From assembly GCA_902812875.1 (NCBI GenBank), contig CADDZV010000003.1:35535-99534 (forward strand): a stretch of DNA of 64,000 bases, read 5' to 3'. Numbering within the stretch: position 1 is the first letter of the stretch; every line of letters starts with the position of its first letter. This DNA is from Clostridiales bacterium. GTDB taxonomy: Bacteria > Bacillota > Sulfobacillia > CADDZV01. Shown piece by piece: positions 17,302-27,006 of the stretch. The translations under genes and the position numbers were made by a program. The notes under the pieces were generated by a model. That model was not told the DNA's origin. It did not search any database and saw only the letters and a list, made by a program, of their open reading frames with translations.

Positions 17302-18128
17302 TAAAAAACAGCTACCAGCACAAGCCCCTGCGGCGGCGCCGTGACCCCGGCACTGGCCCGGTCACCCAGCGCCAGAGCCGCCGCCACGCTATCCACACTC
17401 CGCCGACCGAGCCCCACTTCCACTAGCGTCCCTGCAATGATGCGCACCATCCGGTACAAAAAGCCATCCGCTTCCACTTCGATGAATCCGGCGCCGGCGG
17501 GCACGGACCAGAGCGCACACGCCGGCGGGGTCGTAGTAGCAGCCGCAGGCGTGCGTATTTCGCGGCAAAGGTCCGCCGGACTGCAGACCCGCAGTGCCCC
17601 GATGGTACGTACGGTGCGTTTGGCACTCGAACCGAGGTCGCGGAAACTGGCGAAGTCGTGCTGGCCCACCAGCAACGCAGCCGCTCTTTTCATGGCCTCC
17701 CAGTCGAGCGGGCGGGGAACATGCCACGCATACCGCCGGAACATCGGCCAGGGCTGGGCCTGGTTCCATATGTAGTACCGGTACACTTTCCCAGTGGCCG
17801 ATTTGCGGGCATCAAAATCCCTGGGTACCTCCCACGCCCTTTGCACCACCACGTCCGGCGGCAGGTGGGCATTGACCGCCCAGGGGAGCCGTTCCGCCGG
17901 TATGGCGGAACCCCGTCCGTGAAAGCTCACCACTTGTCCCCAGGCGTGAACCCCAGCGTCCGTCCTGCCGGCGCCCTTCACCCGCACGGGTGGCTCAAAA
18001 AGCGGCGCCAGGGCATTCTCGATGAGCTCCTGGATGGTTACAAGGCCTTTTCGCTGCCGCTGGAAACCGTGATACTGCGTGCCGTCATAGGCCACCAACA
18101 TGGCCAGGTGCCGTTCCGCCGCTGCCAT
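17298..18128 (-). CDS. truA: tRNA pseudouridine(38-40) synthase TruA
   Basis: 276 residues. The catalytic Asp lies in GAGRTDAGVHA, with the family's YDGTQYHGFQRQ near the start and FLYRMVRIIAGTLVEVG near the end. It isomerises uridines 38-40 in the anticodon arm. The frame is open far upstream through ecfT, but the ATG at 18128 overlaps the ecfT stop by one base (TGATG) and fits the family start. There is an insertion-like Ala/Thr-rich stretch around residue 200. Confidence 0.95.
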   Translation of the reverse strand: MAAAERHLAMLVAYDGTQYHGFQRQRKGLVTIQELIENALAPLFEPPVRVKGAGRTDAGVHAWGQVVSFHGRGSAIPAERLPWAVNAHLPPDVVVQRAWEVPRDFDARKSATGKVYRYYIWNQAQPWPMFRRYAWHVPRPLDWEAMKRAAALLVGQHDFASFRDLGSSAKRTVRTIGALRVCSPADLCREIRTPAAATTTPPACALWSVPAGAGFIEVEADGFLYRMVRIIAGTLVEVGLGRRSVDSVAAALALGDRASAGVTAPPQGLVLVAVFY

Positions 18129-18925
18129 CAGGGCCACCACCTCAGCACCACGGCCACCGCCATCATCGCCAGGCCCGCGGTCAGAAAGGCCCAGTCCCGG
18201 CGCGCCATCGCCAGCTCCCGCAGCCGGGTGCGGCCCTGCCCGCCGCGGTAAGCCCTGGCCTCCATGGCCAAAGCGAGATCGTCCGCCCGCCGGAGCGACG
18301 AAATGAATAGCGGCACAAGCAGCGGAACCATGTTCCTGACCCGCCGCAGGATATTGCCACCGGTGAAGTCTGCCCCCCTCGCCATCTGAGCCTTCATGAT
18401 ACGGTCGAGCTCTTCGTACAGGGTGGGAATAAACCGCAGGGCGATCGTCATCATCATGGCAAGCTCGTGCGCCGGCAGCCCCAGCGGGACAAACGGGCTC
18501 AAAAGGTACTCGATCCCGTCCGTGAGAGCCACCGGCGAGGTCGTGATGGTCAGTATGGATGTGGCCATGATGAGCAGGATGAGCCTCGTGGCCACAAGAA
18601 GCGCCATGTGCATACCCTCGCTGGTCACGTGCACGACTCCCCAATGCCACACGACCTGGCCGGGGGTGAAAAAAACCTGCAGCACAAAACTCAAAAGCAG
18701 TAAAAACAGCATGGGACGAAGGCCGTTGACAAGGCTCCGCAGCGGCGCCCGCGACAGAACTACGCCGGCCAGACCCAAGACCGCCAGCACTGCGAGACCA
18801 AGGAAATTCCGCGCCACAAAAAGGACGATCATGTACGCGAAGACGAGCCCCATCTTGGTGCGCGGGTCCAGGCGATGCAGAACGGTATTGCCAGGGATGT
18901 ACTGCCCCAGCATAATGCCGTTCAT
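18128..18925 (-). CDS. ecfT: ECF transporter transmembrane component EcfT
   Basis: About 265 residues, five to six membrane helices. It begins LGQYIPGNTVLHRLDPRTK, the classic EcfT opening. Two Ala-Arg-Gly type coupling motifs are seen: MARGADFTGG and MEARAYRGG in the C-terminal cytoplasmic part that binds the ATPases. The ATG at 18925 overlaps the ecfA2 stop (ATGA). With EcfA1/A2 it forms the shared energising module for vitamin or metal uptake; no substrate-binding S component lies in the window, so this is probably a group II shared module. Confidence 0.95.
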   Translation of the reverse strand: MNGIMLGQYIPGNTVLHRLDPRTKMGLVFAYMIVLFVARNFLGLAVLAVLGLAGVVLSRAPLRSLVNGLRPMLFLLLLSFVLQVFFTPGQVVWHWGVVHVTSEGMHMALLVATRLILLIMATSILTITTSPVALTDGIEYLLSPFVPLGLPAHELAMMMTIALRFIPTLYEELDRIMKAQMARGADFTGGNILRRVRNMVPLLVPLFISSLRRADDLALAMEARAYRGGQGRTRLRELAMARRDWAFLTAGLAMMAVAVVLRWWP

Positions 18926-19779
18926 GACGGCCCACCCCCGATTGCCCGCAGGATCTCCGTCACCGTCTCCTGCACGTCCAGGACAGCCGGGCGCACCGGG
19001 AGCCCGCGGGCACGGAGACTTTCCATGAGCTCTACCAGCGGCGGGACGTCGAGGCCCCATTGCCGCATCAGTTCCCCGTTCGCGAGGAGCTTTCGAACCG
19101 GACCGGTGTAATGCACCGTGCCTTGGGCGACCAGTACGACCTGCGTGGCGAAAGGTGCCACGTCCTCGAGGGTGTGGCTGACCACTACCACCGTTATGCC
19201 AAGCTCACGGTGCCAGGTGGCCACCCGTGCGATAATCTCGTCCCGGCCGCGGGGATCAAGACCCGCCGCCGGCTCATCCAGCACGAGGACTTCCGGCGAC
19301 ATGGCCAGCACGCCTGCCAGGGCCACCCGCCGCATCTCGCCGCCCGAGAGGCCAAACGGCGACCGGCTGGCCAGCCCTTGGTCGAGCCCCACGAGGGCCA
19401 TGGCCATGGCCACCCGCTGTGCGATTTCCTCCGCGGGCAAGCCCAGGTTTCGCGGACCGAAGGCGATATCGTCCCAGACGGTCTCTTCGAACAGCTGCTG
19501 TTCCGGGAATTGGAATACGAGCCCCACCCGTTGACGGACCCGCCGCAGATCGATACCGCGCGCCGTGATGTCGACGCCGTCCAGGTAGATGTGTCCGCTC
19601 GACGGGCGCAGAAGTCCGTTCAGATGCTGCACCAGGGTGGACTTGCCCGATCCGGTCGGGCCCACGATGGCGCAGAAAGACCCGGTCGGGATTTCCAGGT
19701 TCACATCATGCAAGGCTTTTTTCTCAAGGGGGGTCCCGGGCAAGTAGACATGCTCCAGGCCTTCAACCGTTATGGACAT
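18922..19779 (-). CDS. ecfA2: ECF transporter ATPase EcfA2
   Basis: 285 residues, ABC ATPase. Walker A GPTGSGKST, Q-loop region VFQFPEQQLFEETV, signature LSGGEMRR, Walker B VLVLDEPAAGLDP, and H-loop VVSHTLEDV are all intact. The FPEQQLF pattern is typical of EcfA2. It starts inside the end of ecfA1 (10-base overlap) and overlaps ecfT by four bases. It powers uptake through EcfT together with EcfA1. Confidence 0.95.
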   Translation of the reverse strand: MSITVEGLEHVYLPGTPLEKKALHDVNLEIPTGSFCAIVGPTGSGKSTLVQHLNGLLRPSSGHIYLDGVDITARGIDLRRVRQRVGLVFQFPEQQLFEETVWDDIAFGPRNLGLPAEEIAQRVAMAMALVGLDQGLASRSPFGLSGGEMRRVALAGVLAMSPEVLVLDEPAAGLDPRGRDEIIARVATWHRELGITVVVVSHTLEDVAPFATQVVLVAQGTVHYTGPVRKLLANGELMRQWGLDVPPLVELMESLRARGLPVRPAVLDVQETVTEILRAIGGGPS

Positions 19780-20615
19780 AAAGCTTTGACCAATTCCTCT
19801 TTTGATATTACTGCCGGCGGCACTGGCAAGCCCCGGCGCCGCAACTCGTCGGCTACCCGTGCCACCAGCGGCACATCAAGCCCAATCTGCAAAAGCCGTT
19901 CCCGGTCGGCAAAAACCGCTGCCGGCGGTCCGTCCAGGACGATCCGTCCAGACGACATGACCAGCACACGGCCGGCCATCGCCGCTTCTTCCATGTGGTG
20001 AGTGATGAGGACAATCGTCACCCCGTCTTCCGCATTGAGGCGCTGGATGGTAGCAAGGATCTCCCGCCGCCCGACCGGATCGAGCATGGAAGTCGCCTCA
20101 TCGAGGATAAGGCCGTCTGGCCGCATGGCCATGGCACCGGCGATCGCAAGACGCTGCTTTTGGCCCCCGGACAGATGGTGAGGCTCCTCCTTGCCGAGCT
20201 CCCCAAGACCAACCATGGCCAGGGCTTCCCGCACGCGGACCCTGATCTCTGCCGGCGGCACGCCCAGATTTTCCGGTCCGAAGGCGGCGTCTTCCTCCAC
20301 GCTGGTGGCCACGATCTGGTTGTCGGGATTCTGGAACACCATGCCGGCCCGCCGCCGGATCTCCCACAAGCTCGCCGGATCCCGGGTATCGTGGCCCGCC
20401 ACCAGCACCTGGCCGGCCTGCGGCAGCAAAAGGGCGTTGCAGTGGCGGGCCAGGGTGGACTTGCCCGACCCGTTTGCCCCTATGACGGCAACAAATTCGC
20501 CCTGGTAGATATCGAGGTCGATACCATCCAGGGCCATCTGTGCCTGCGGCGTACCGGGGTTATACTCATACCGCACGCCGCGCATGCTGATGAACGGTTG
20601 CTTTGCCGGTGTCAA
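19770..20615 (-). CDS. ecfA1: ECF transporter ATPase EcfA1
   Basis: 281 residues, ABC ATPase. Walker A GANGSGKST, Q-loop VFQNPDNQIVATSVEEDAAF, signature LSGGQKQR, Walker B LILDEATSMLDP and H-loop LITHHMEEA. The NPDNQ pattern is typical of EcfA1. The TTG start at 20615 has no strong ribosome site; an ATG ten codons later (20585) has none either, so the start is uncertain. It follows rplQ by 23 bases, the common place of ecfA1-ecfA2-ecfT-truA in Bacillota. Confidence 0.93.
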   Translation of the reverse strand: MTPAKQPFISMRGVRYEYNPGTPQAQMALDGIDLDIYQGEFVAVIGANGSGKSTLARHCNALLLPQAGQVLVAGHDTRDPASLWEIRRRAGMVFQNPDNQIVATSVEEDAAFGPENLGVPPAEIRVRVREALAMVGLGELGKEEPHHLSGGQKQRLAIAGAMAMRPDGLILDEATSMLDPVGRREILATIQRLNAEDGVTIVLITHHMEEAAMAGRVLVMSSGRIVLDGPPAAVFADRERLLQIGLDVPLVARVADELRRRGLPVPPAVISKEELVKALCP

Positions 20616-20638
20616 AGCCCGATCACTGCTGCCGCCCG

Positions 20639-20977
20639 CTAGACAAGCTCCAGCATCACCATGGGGGCCGAATCGCCCTGCCTTACCCCCAGCCGCACTA
20701 TGCGGGTGTAACCGCCCGTGCGGTCCTTGTACCGCGGCCCCAGGGTGTCGAACAGTTTACGCACCACGTCTTCGTCGTAGAGGTATGCGAGCGCCCGCCG
20801 CCGTGCGGCCAAGCCACCCTGCTTGGCCAAGGTGATCATCCGCTCTGCGAGCGGCTGCACAGACATGGCCCTTGGTTCCGTGGTGGTGATGTGCTCTTCG
20901 GCCAAAAACGACGTGACGAGATTCCGCAGCATGGCCCGTCGATGGCCCATATTCCGTCCCAGTTTCTTGCGACGCAT
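20639..20977 (-). CDS. rplQ: 50S ribosomal protein L17
   Basis: 112 residues. It begins [16 protein letters not shown], the L17 hallmark, and sits near the exit tunnel in the ribosome. The ATG at 20977 has GGAGGGG upstream; the longer frame is rejected as it runs into the rpoA end. Last gene of the alpha operon, 16 bases after rpoA. Confidence 0.97.
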   Translation of the reverse strand: MRRKKLGRNMGHRRAMLRNLVTSFLAEEHITTTEPRAMSVQPLAERMITLAKQGGLAARRRALAYLYDEDVVRKLFDTLGPRYKDRTGGYTRIVRLGVRQGDSAPMVMLELV

Positions 20978-20993
20978 GTCTATAACCCCTCCG

Positions 20994-22040
20994 CTAATCC
21001 TCTGGCTCGGCAAACGAAAGGCCCATCTCGGCAAGCTTCTTCTTGACCTCTTCGAGGGATTTCTTGCCCAGGTTGCGGACCTTCATCATTTCGCTCTCGG
21101 TCTTGGAGATAAGATCGCCCACGGTGTTGAGCCCCGACCGCCGCAGGCAGTTGTATGCGCGGGCGGACAGGTCGAGCTCCTCGATCGGCGTGTCCTCAAT
21201 GCGCCGCTGGGGCGTGGCCACCGTCTCCTGCCGCGTGGTCGTAGGCGTTTCGTCATGAATGCCGTTGAGCAGCTCGGTCAGCATGGCAAAATGCCCGATC
21301 AGGATTTGAGCCGCCACCCCGACCGCCTCGTCCGCCCGCAGGCCACCGTCGGTCCGCACGTCGATGATGAGCCGGTCGTAGTCAGTGACCTGGCCGACAC
21401 GGGCCGATTCCACCGTGAAATTCGCCATGATCACCGGCGAGAAAATCGAGTCGATGGCGATGACGCCGATGGGCTGGTCCGGCAGCTTGTTCAGATCGGC
21501 CGGGCGGTAACCACGGCCGGTTTCCACCGTCATCTCCATGGTGAGCGTGTAGCCGTCGGCGATCGTGGCGATATGCAGGTCCGGATTGAGAATCTCCACC
21601 TCCGCCGGTGCGAGAATGTCACCCGCCGTAATCTCTTTGGGACCCGCAACCTCGAGCCGGAGCAACTGGGGCTCTGGCCTGTACGACCGCAGCCGCACCT
21701 GCTTAAGGTTGAGGATGATGTCGGTGGTGTCCTCCCGCACGCCCGGGATAGTGGAAAATTCGTGCAACACCCCATTGATACGGATGCGCGTGATAGCAGC
21801 CCCCGGAAGCGAGGCTAAAAGCACCCGCCGGATGGCGTTGCCGATGGTGGTACCGTAGCCGCGCTCCAGAGGTTCCATTACCACCTGGGCGTAGCGATGA
21901 TTGGGATCAATCTTCCTGATCTCGACCTGGGGGTGCACCATGCCTTCCAGTACCCGTGAAAGAACGTTCTCGTCAAGGGCACCCGTGTCTTCAGCCTTGC
22001 CTGGCAGAGTGGCAAAAGCCCACTCTTCAACTTTGGCCAT
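20994..22040 (-). CDS. rpoA: DNA-directed RNA polymerase subunit alpha
   Basis: 348 residues, slightly longer than the usual 315-330 because of about 15 extra N-terminal residues and a T-rich linker. The N-terminal domain (to about 250) has [24 protein letters not shown] assembly residues (here [10 protein letters not shown]). The C-terminal domain (about 270-345) with [14 protein letters not shown] binds UP elements and activators. In the usual rpsM-rpsK-rpsD-rpoA-rplQ order. Confidence 0.97.
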   Translation of the reverse strand: MAKVEEWAFATLPGKAEDTGALDENVLSRVLEGMVHPQVEIRKIDPNHRYAQVVMEPLERGYGTTIGNAIRRVLLASLPGAAITRIRINGVLHEFSTIPGVREDTTDIILNLKQVRLRSYRPEPQLLRLEVAGPKEITAGDILAPAEVEILNPDLHIATIADGYTLTMEMTVETGRGYRPADLNKLPDQPIGVIAIDSIFSPVIMANFTVESARVGQVTDYDRLIIDVRTDGGLRADEAVGVAAQILIGHFAMLTELLNGIHDETPTTTRQETVATPQRRIEDTPIEELDLSARAYNCLRRSGLNTVGDLISKTESEMMKVRNLGKKSLEEVKKKLAEMGLSFAEPED

Positions 22041-22086
22041 CCATCTACTCCTCCTCTGGAGGCCGGAATGTGAGATCGCCCGGAAG

Positions 22087-22713
22087 TTACTTGGAGTACA
22101 ACTCCACGATCAGATGCTCGTCCACCGGGGCGTCTACTTCTTCACGCTGGGGCAGCCTTAGTACCGTAGCCATCAGAGCGTCCATGTCCACGCTCATCCA
22201 GGACGGAGCGGTGCGGTGAGCCGCCAGTTCCCGCATGAGCTTAAAGTGTTCGAGATCGCGACTGGCTTCCTTAACCGCGACGACATCGCCCGGCCGCAAC
22301 CAATACGAGGGAATGTTTACCCGTTTCCCATTGACCGTGAAATGCCCGTGCAACACCAGCTGCCGTGCCTCGGCACGCGAAGTGGCAAAACCGGCCCGGG
22401 CCACAAAGTTGTCCAAACGCCGTTCCAAAAGGCGCAACAGCTCCTCGCCAGTGACCCCACGCGAACGCGCCGCCCGGGCAAAATACCGGCGGAACTGCCG
22501 CTCGCCCACACCGTAGAAGCGGCGCGCCTTCTGCTTCTCACGCAAACGGATGGCGTACTCCGTCGGCTTGTGACGGGTAGCACCATGCATGCCAGGTGCC
22601 GGATGATGTTTGGCAATCGGGCATTTGTCGGTGTAGCACCGCTCGCCTTTCAGAAACAGCTTGATGCCTTCGCGGCGGCAAATCCGGCAGACAGGTCCGG
22701 TGTATCTCGCCAT
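22087..22713 (-). CDS. rpsD: 30S ribosomal protein S4, zinc-type (C+)
   Basis: 208 residues. The N-terminus holds CRIC and CYTDKC, four cysteines that bind zinc in the C+ form of S4. The S4 RNA-binding domain follows ([13 protein letters not shown], about residues 95-160). S4 nucleates 30S assembly and in many bacteria represses its own operon. Located between rpsK and rpoA. One rpsD copy only is visible here. Confidence 0.96.
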   Translation of the reverse strand: MARYTGPVCRICRREGIKLFLKGERCYTDKCPIAKHHPAPGMHGATRHKPTEYAIRLREKQKARRFYGVGERQFRRYFARAARSRGVTGEELLRLLERRLDNFVARAGFATSRAEARQLVLHGHFTVNGKRVNIPSYWLRPGDVVAVKEASRDLEHFKLMRELAAHRTAPSWMSVDMDALMATVLRLPQREEVDAPVDEHLIVELYSK

Positions 22714-22724
22714 GATGTTTCCTC

Positions 22725-23114
22725 CTAGACGCGGCGCCGCTTCGGCGGACGGCAGCCGTTGTGTGGAATCGGGGTCACGTCTTTGATCACGCTGATCTCG
22801 AGCCCGGCACCCTGCAGCGAGCGGATGGCGGTCTCCCGGCCTGGACCAGGACCTTTGACATATACCTCCACCTCGCGCATGCCATGGCCCATGGCCTCAC
22901 GGCCTGCCTTTTCGGCTGCCAACCCGGCGGCGTAAGGTGTGCCCTTTTTGGAGCCCTTGTAGCCCTCGGTGCCAGCGGATGCCCATGAGATGACGTTACC
23001 CTGCATGTCTGTAATGCTCACAATGGTGTTGTTAAAGGTGGAGCGGATGTGGGCCACCCCCCGGTCCACCATGCGTCTGTCTTTACGCTTAGGCTTTGCA
23101 GCACGCTTCGGCAT
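22725..23114 (-). CDS. rpsK: 30S ribosomal protein S11
   Basis: 129 residues, usual length, with the conserved C-terminal [13 protein letters not shown] and [14 protein letters not shown] near the start. S11 lies in the 30S platform close to the E-site mRNA path. 11 bases upstream of rpsD and 56 bases after rpsM. Confidence 0.97.
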   Translation of the reverse strand: MPKRAAKPKRKDRRMVDRGVAHIRSTFNNTIVSITDMQGNVISWASAGTEGYKGSKKGTPYAAGLAAEKAGREAMGHGMREVEVYVKGPGPGRETAIRSLQGAGLEISVIKDVTPIPHNGCRPPKRRRV

Positions 23115-23170
23115 AAGGCTTAATCCTCCCGCGGTAGTTTGTCTTTACGATGCGGCATTGAAGGCCACGT

Positions 23171-23542
23171 TTATTTGCTCCGTTTTACCCCGACCGTCTT
23201 GCGGGGGCCTTTGCGGGTGCGGGCATTCGTATGCGTGCGCTGGCCCCGCACGGGCAGGCCGCGACGGTGGCGCAGACCACGGTAGCACCCGATGTCGATG
23301 AGGCGCTTGATGTTCATCTGCACTTCTCGCTGCAGATCGCCCTCGACCTTGTAATGCTTGTCGATGTATTCCCGGATGCGACTGGCTTCTTCCTCGGTGA
23401 GGTCGCGCACCCGCGTGTCAGGGTTGACGCCCGTGGCGGCCAAAATCTCGCGTGACCGCGTCAAACCAATGCCAACGATATATGTGAGACCAATTTCGAC
23501 CCGTTTGTCGCGTGGAAGATCAACACCCGCGATGCGTGCCAT
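23171..23542 (-). CDS. rpsM: 30S ribosomal protein S13
   Basis: 123 residues. It starts [25 protein letters not shown] and ends with the tRNA-contacting tail around [15 protein letters not shown], both typical of S13, which bridges the subunits at the head. 12 bases after rpmJ. Confidence 0.97.
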   Translation of the reverse strand: MARIAGVDLPRDKRVEIGLTYIVGIGLTRSREILAATGVNPDTRVRDLTEEEASRIREYIDKHYKVEGDLQREVQMNIKRLIDIGCYRGLRHRRGLPVRGQRTHTNARTRKGPRKTVGVKRSK

Positions 23543-23554
23543 GACAAAACCCCC

Positions 23555-23668
23555 TCAACCCTGACGCTGCTTGTGTTTAGGATTAGAGCAAATCACCATC
23601 ACGCGGCCGTGCCGCTTGATGATTTTGCATTTATTGCACATGGCTTTCACGGAAGGGCGTACCTTCAT
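23555..23668 (-). CDS. rpmJ: 50S ribosomal protein L36
   Basis: 37 residues starting [14 protein letters not shown]. Zinc ligands C11, C14, C27 and H32/H33 are present (the C+ form). AGAGGTGACGG precedes the ATG. Positioned between infA and rpsM as in other Bacillota. Missed by length cut-offs but unmistakable. Confidence 0.96.
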   Translation of the reverse strand: MKVRPSVKAMCNKCKIIKRHGRVMVICSNPKHKQRQG

Positions 23669-23728
23669 TTGTCCGTCACCTCTGCATTGAAACTCGCAAG
23701 CTCTTTGCCTGGGTCATGGGCCATACGC

Positions 23729-23950
23729 TCACTTAAAACGGTACACGATGCGACCGCGCGTCAGATCGTACGGAGAAAGCTGCAGGAGTACCCTGTCGCC
23801 GGGCAATATGCGGATATAGTTCATCCGTATCTTGCCCGACACGTGAGCGAGGACTTTATGCCCGTTGTCCAGCTCCACCCGGAACATGGCGTTGGGCAGG
23901 GGCTCGATTACCTTCCCCTCGACCTCGATCACGTCTTCCCGTTTGCTCAT
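23729..23950 (-). CDS. infA: translation initiation factor IF-1
   Basis: 73 residues, a single OB (S1) fold: [30 protein letters not shown] core with IRILPGDRV and [15 protein letters not shown]-1 occupies the A site during initiation. The ATG at 23950 has AGGAGG upstream and overlaps the KOW gene stop by four bases (ATGA). Confidence 0.97.
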   Translation of the reverse strand: MSKREDVIEVEGKVIEPLPNAMFRVELDNGHKVLAHVSGKIRMNYIRILPGDRVLLQLSPYDLTRGRIVYRFK

Positions 23951-24279
23951 ACATCCGCCTCCTGTGAAACACTCCCCCCGGACCCAGCTCCACCCATGGT
24001 AGCGATCAAAAGCCGCAACCACTGTCGTAACTCGGCATTAGCCGGCATCTGCCCCGCCCGCAACTTGCGGCCGATTTCGTCCGCCACTAAATTGTGAGGT
24101 TGCAGATGCTTGGGGTTTTTCTTTTTTGGGTTCTCCACGCGGCGCACGACACCGTCGGCGACCTCGACCATATTACCAGTAAAACCGATGACCAGATAGT
24201 ACCTCCCGCGGTCGCGGCCGCCCCGAGAGCTGACCACCTGGCCCAGGCGGAGCCAAGTTCTCGGATCTTCAGCTGCCAC
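23947..24279 (-). CDS. KOW-domain RNA-binding protein (L14e-like)
   Basis: 110 residues. The first 50 match a KOW/L14e-type fold: [21 protein letters not shown] followed by a [16 protein letters not shown] basic patch. The C-terminal part, with helical character, is not recognised. This gene is common between map and infA in Clostridia; its role is unsettled, presumably ribosome- or RNA-linked. The GTG at 24279 follows GGGAGGAG. Translational coupling with infA (four-base overlap) supports a role in translation. Confidence 0.8.
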   Translation of the reverse strand: MAAEDPRTWLRLGQVVSSRGGRDRGRYYLVIGFTGNMVEVADGVVRRVENPKKKNPKHLQPHNLVADEIGRKLRAGQMPANAELRQWLRLLIATMGGAGSGGSVSQEADV

Positions 24280-24321
24280 GTGACATTCTCCTCCCGTCGA
24301 GTAGCAGCAGCCATAAAAGAT

Positions 24322-24327
24322 ATTTTA
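24322..24327 (-). promoter_or_regulatory. extended -10 element before the KOW-infA genes
   Basis: TGCTAAAAT on the minus strand, an extended -10 with no good -35 box, 43 bases before the KOW start. It may give extra transcription of infA and the alpha operon. Confidence 0.35.
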
Positions 24328-24344
24328 GCACAGATAATTCGCAG

Positions 24345-25091
24345 CTATGCACTGGTTAGCACAACCGGTCCGGCAGCTGTCACCGCTATCGTGTGCTCAA
24401 AATGCGCCGACAGGCGGTGGTCTTTGGTAACCACCGTCCACCCGTTCGCCAGCTGTTTCACTTCCCACGTGCCCACATTTACCATTGGCTCGATTGCCAG
24501 GCACATTCCCTCCCGCAGCACGATGCCCCGTCCCGGCGGGCCAAAGTTTGGCACCTGCGGTTCTTCGTGCATCCTGGTGCCAATACCGTGTCCGACATAT
24601 TCCCGCACCACAGAAAACCCGTTCTGCTCAACGTATTCCTGTATGGCGTGAGAAATATCGCTCAGGTGGTTGCCGGCGCGAGCCTGGGCAATGCCCCGCC
24701 ACAGCGACTGTTGGGTCACCGACATAAGCCGCTCAGCCTCCGCGCTTACCGCACCCACCGGGAACGTCCACGCAGCATCCGCGTAATACCCCTGGTACAC
24801 CACCCCGAGATCGACACTCACGATGTCGCCTTCCTGCAGCACCCGTTCATCGGGGATGCCGTGCACCACCTCGTCATTTACCGAGGTACAGATATTAGCA
24901 GGAAACCCCTGGTAGCCGAGGAACGCCGGGTAACCACCGCGGCTTTTGATACTCCTGGCCGCTACTTCGTCCAGGGTCTTGGTGGTGACCCCAGGGGCAA
25001 TGGCTTTTTTGACATCTTCAAGGGCCGCCACGAGAATCCGTCCGGCCTGCCGCATGAGGGCGATCTCGGCCGGCGATTTGAGCGTAATCAT
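24345..25091 (-). CDS. map: methionine aminopeptidase, type I
   Basis: 248 residues. Metal ligands of the pita-bread fold are present: Asp of SVDLGVVYQGYYADAAW (two Asp), His of GHGIGTRMHEEP, and Glu of AIEPMV. The conserved His in DEVVHGIP is seen. It removes the initiator Met from new proteins. Its ATG overlaps the adk stop by four bases. adk-map-infA is the normal spc operon order. Confidence 0.96.
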   Translation of the reverse strand: MITLKSPAEIALMRQAGRILVAALEDVKKAIAPGVTTKTLDEVAARSIKSRGGYPAFLGYQGFPANICTSVNDEVVHGIPDERVLQEGDIVSVDLGVVYQGYYADAAWTFPVGAVSAEAERLMSVTQQSLWRGIAQARAGNHLSDISHAIQEYVEQNGFSVVREYVGHGIGTRMHEEPQVPNFGPPGRGIVLREGMCLAIEPMVNVGTWEVKQLANGWTVVTKDHRLSAHFEHTIAVTAAGPVVLTSA

Positions 25092-25738
25092 ATGGCGGCC
25101 AGCACCCGCGTGAACACGGTGTCTACGGCGGCATTGCCATCCACGTCACGCAGAAGACCCCGTGCACGGTAGTAATCGACAAGCGGCGCCGTCTGCTCGG
25201 CATACACGGCAAGCCGCCGCCGCACCGTCGCTTCACGGTCATCGTCCCGCTGGTAAAGCTCGCCACCGCACAGATCGCAACGGTCCGGCACCGCCGGCGG
25301 GTTGAACACCAGATGGTAGTTCGCCCCGCACTGCCGACAGACGCGCCGGCCGGTCGACCTCAGCACGATAATGTCATCAGGCACAATCAGGTTCAGCACC
25401 CGTTCCAAGGGCTGGTGCAGGTCCTCCAGGATGCCCTGTAGGGCATTGGCCTGCACAACCGTACGAGGAAAGCCATCCAACACAAACCCCGGCCGGCAGT
25501 CAGCCCGTTCCAGGCGTTCGCGCACAATGCCAGTCACGACGTCATCCGGCACCAGCTCTCCACGCTCCATGATGGCCTGGGCCCGCTTCCCAAGCTCGGT
25601 TTGTTCCCTGACCGCTTCCCGGAGCATGTCCCCGGTGGAGATATGCGGTATATGGAAGTGGGCCGACACCATCTCGGCCTGCGTCCCCTTGCCGGCTCCC
25701 GGCGGCCCCAAAAAGCACAAGCGCACAGCCTTCTCCAC
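25088..25738 (-). CDS. adk: adenylate kinase, zinc-LID type
   Basis: 216 residues. Walker A GPPGAGKGTQ, DGFPRT, and a LID domain with CRQC and CDLC, four cysteines that bind structural zinc as in Gram-positive and thermophilic enzymes. It interconverts ATP, ADP and AMP. The GTG at 25738 follows GAGGTGG; the frame is open much further upstream but runs through secY. 11 bases after secY. Confidence 0.95.
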   Translation of the reverse strand: MEKAVRLCFLGPPGAGKGTQAEMVSAHFHIPHISTGDMLREAVREQTELGKRAQAIMERGELVPDDVVTGIVRERLERADCRPGFVLDGFPRTVVQANALQGILEDLHQPLERVLNLIVPDDIIVLRSTGRRVCRQCGANYHLVFNPPAVPDRCDLCGGELYQRDDDREATVRRRLAVYAEQTAPLVDYYRARGLLRDVDGNAAVDTVFTRVLAAI

Positions 25739-25749
25739 GCCGCGCCACC

Positions 25750-27006
25750 TCACCGCAAAAAGCCCTGGTACTGCCTCATCAAAAGATGGGCCTCGATCTG
25801 CTTCATGGTTTCGAGTGCCACTCCCACCACGATCAAAAGCCCGGTACCACCAAACCACAAACCCGGTATATGCGTGATGGCACCCACAAAGTTGGGCAGG
25901 ACCGCCACCAGGGCCAGGAAAATAGCACCGGGCAGCGTGATGCGGTTCACAATGCCATTCAGGTAGTCGGCCGTCGGCCGGCCCGGACGCATGCCGGGTA
26001 TAAAGCCGCCATACTTCTTCAGGTTGTCGGCCACATCCACGGTGTTGAACGTGACCGCAGTGTAGAAATACGTGAAGAAGATGATCAACAGCGAATATAT
26101 CAGCATGTACCACGGGTTTGTAAATGTGAACCAGGCCGCAAAACGCTTAAGCCACGACACGTTGACGAATTGGGCTATCGTCGGCGGGAACGCCAAAATC
26201 GAGGCCGCAAAGATGACCGGAATCACCCCGGCATGGTTGACGCGAATCGGGATGTGCGTGGTCTGCCCGCCGTATACTCGCCGTCCCACCACCCGCTTGG
26301 CGTACTGCACCGGCACCCGCCGCTGCCCCTCTGTGATCCACACTACAGCGGCAATCACGATTGCCCCGATAATGATCAGCAGTGCCACCGACCACCAGGA
26401 TACGGTGCCCTGCACGAGGTAATAACCAAGCTTGGCAGCGCCGGCAGGCAACCGGGCCACGATCCCCGCAAAGATCAGCAATGAAATGCCGTTACCAATG
26501 CCGTCCTCGGTGATCCTTTCGCCGAGCCACATGAGAAACGCCGTACCCGCCGTCAGGGTGAGGGCAATCAGAAGATAGCTAAAAATCCCCGGCGAACTTA
26601 CTGCTGCCCGCAGCCCATAAGTGGTGGCAAAAGCCTGTACGAGGGCTAGCACCACGGTTAGATAACGTGTATATTGCGTGAGGGTCTTGCGGCCCTCTTC
26701 GCCCTCTTTGGACATCTCCTCCCAGGCTGGAATCACCAGGGTCAAAAGCTGCACGATGATGGAAGCGTTGATGTAGGGCATAATGCCCATGGCGAAAACG
26801 GAAAAATTCTTCAGGGCACCGCCGGATACGGTGTCCAAAAAGTCGAAAAGTGTACCCCCGGGAAAAAGGCTCTGCAACTGCGCGTGGTCGATGCCCGGTA
26901 CTGGCACGGCTGCACCGATGCGGAACACGAAAAACATGCCGATGGTGAAAAGGATACGACGGCGGAGGTCACCGATGCGCAGGGCGTTCCGCAGGGTGGA
27001 AAACAT
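25750..27006 (-). CDS. secY: preprotein translocase subunit SecY
   Basis: 418 residues with ten membrane helices, the channel of the Sec translocon in the cytoplasmic membrane. Typical stretches: RILFTIGMFFVFRIGAAVPVPG at the start, MGIMPYINASIIVQLL, and FFTYFYTAVTFNTVDVADNLKKYGGFIPGMRPG-like loops. The ATG directly abuts the rplO stop. SecE is encoded at 51.6 kb; SecG is not in the window. Confidence 0.97.
   Translation of the reverse strand: MFSTLRNALRIGDLRRRILFTIGMFFVFRIGAAVPVPGIDHAQLQSLFPGGTLFDFLDTVSGGALKNFSVFAMGIMPYINASIIVQLLTLVIPAWEEMSKEGEEGRKTLTQYTRYLTVVLALVQAFATTYGLRAAVSSPGIFSYLLIALTLTAGTAFLMWLGERITEDGIGNGISLLIFAGIVARLPAGAAKLGYYLVQGTVSWWSVALLIIIGAIVIAAVVWITEGQRRVPVQYAKRVVGRRVYGGQTTHIPIRVNHAGVIPVIFAASILAFPPTIAQFVNVSWLKRFAAWFTFTNPWYMLIYSLLIIFFTYFYTAVTFNTVDVADNLKKYGGFIPGMRPGRPTADYLNGIVNRITLPGAIFLALVAVLPNFVGAITHIPGLWFGGTGLLIVVGVALETMKQIEAHLLMRQYQGFLR

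Noticed and set aside
18129..18935. In-frame upstream extension of truA to 545 codons
   Set aside because: Overlaps ecfT in another frame; TruA homology starts at 18128, which also overlaps the ecfT stop in the usual way.
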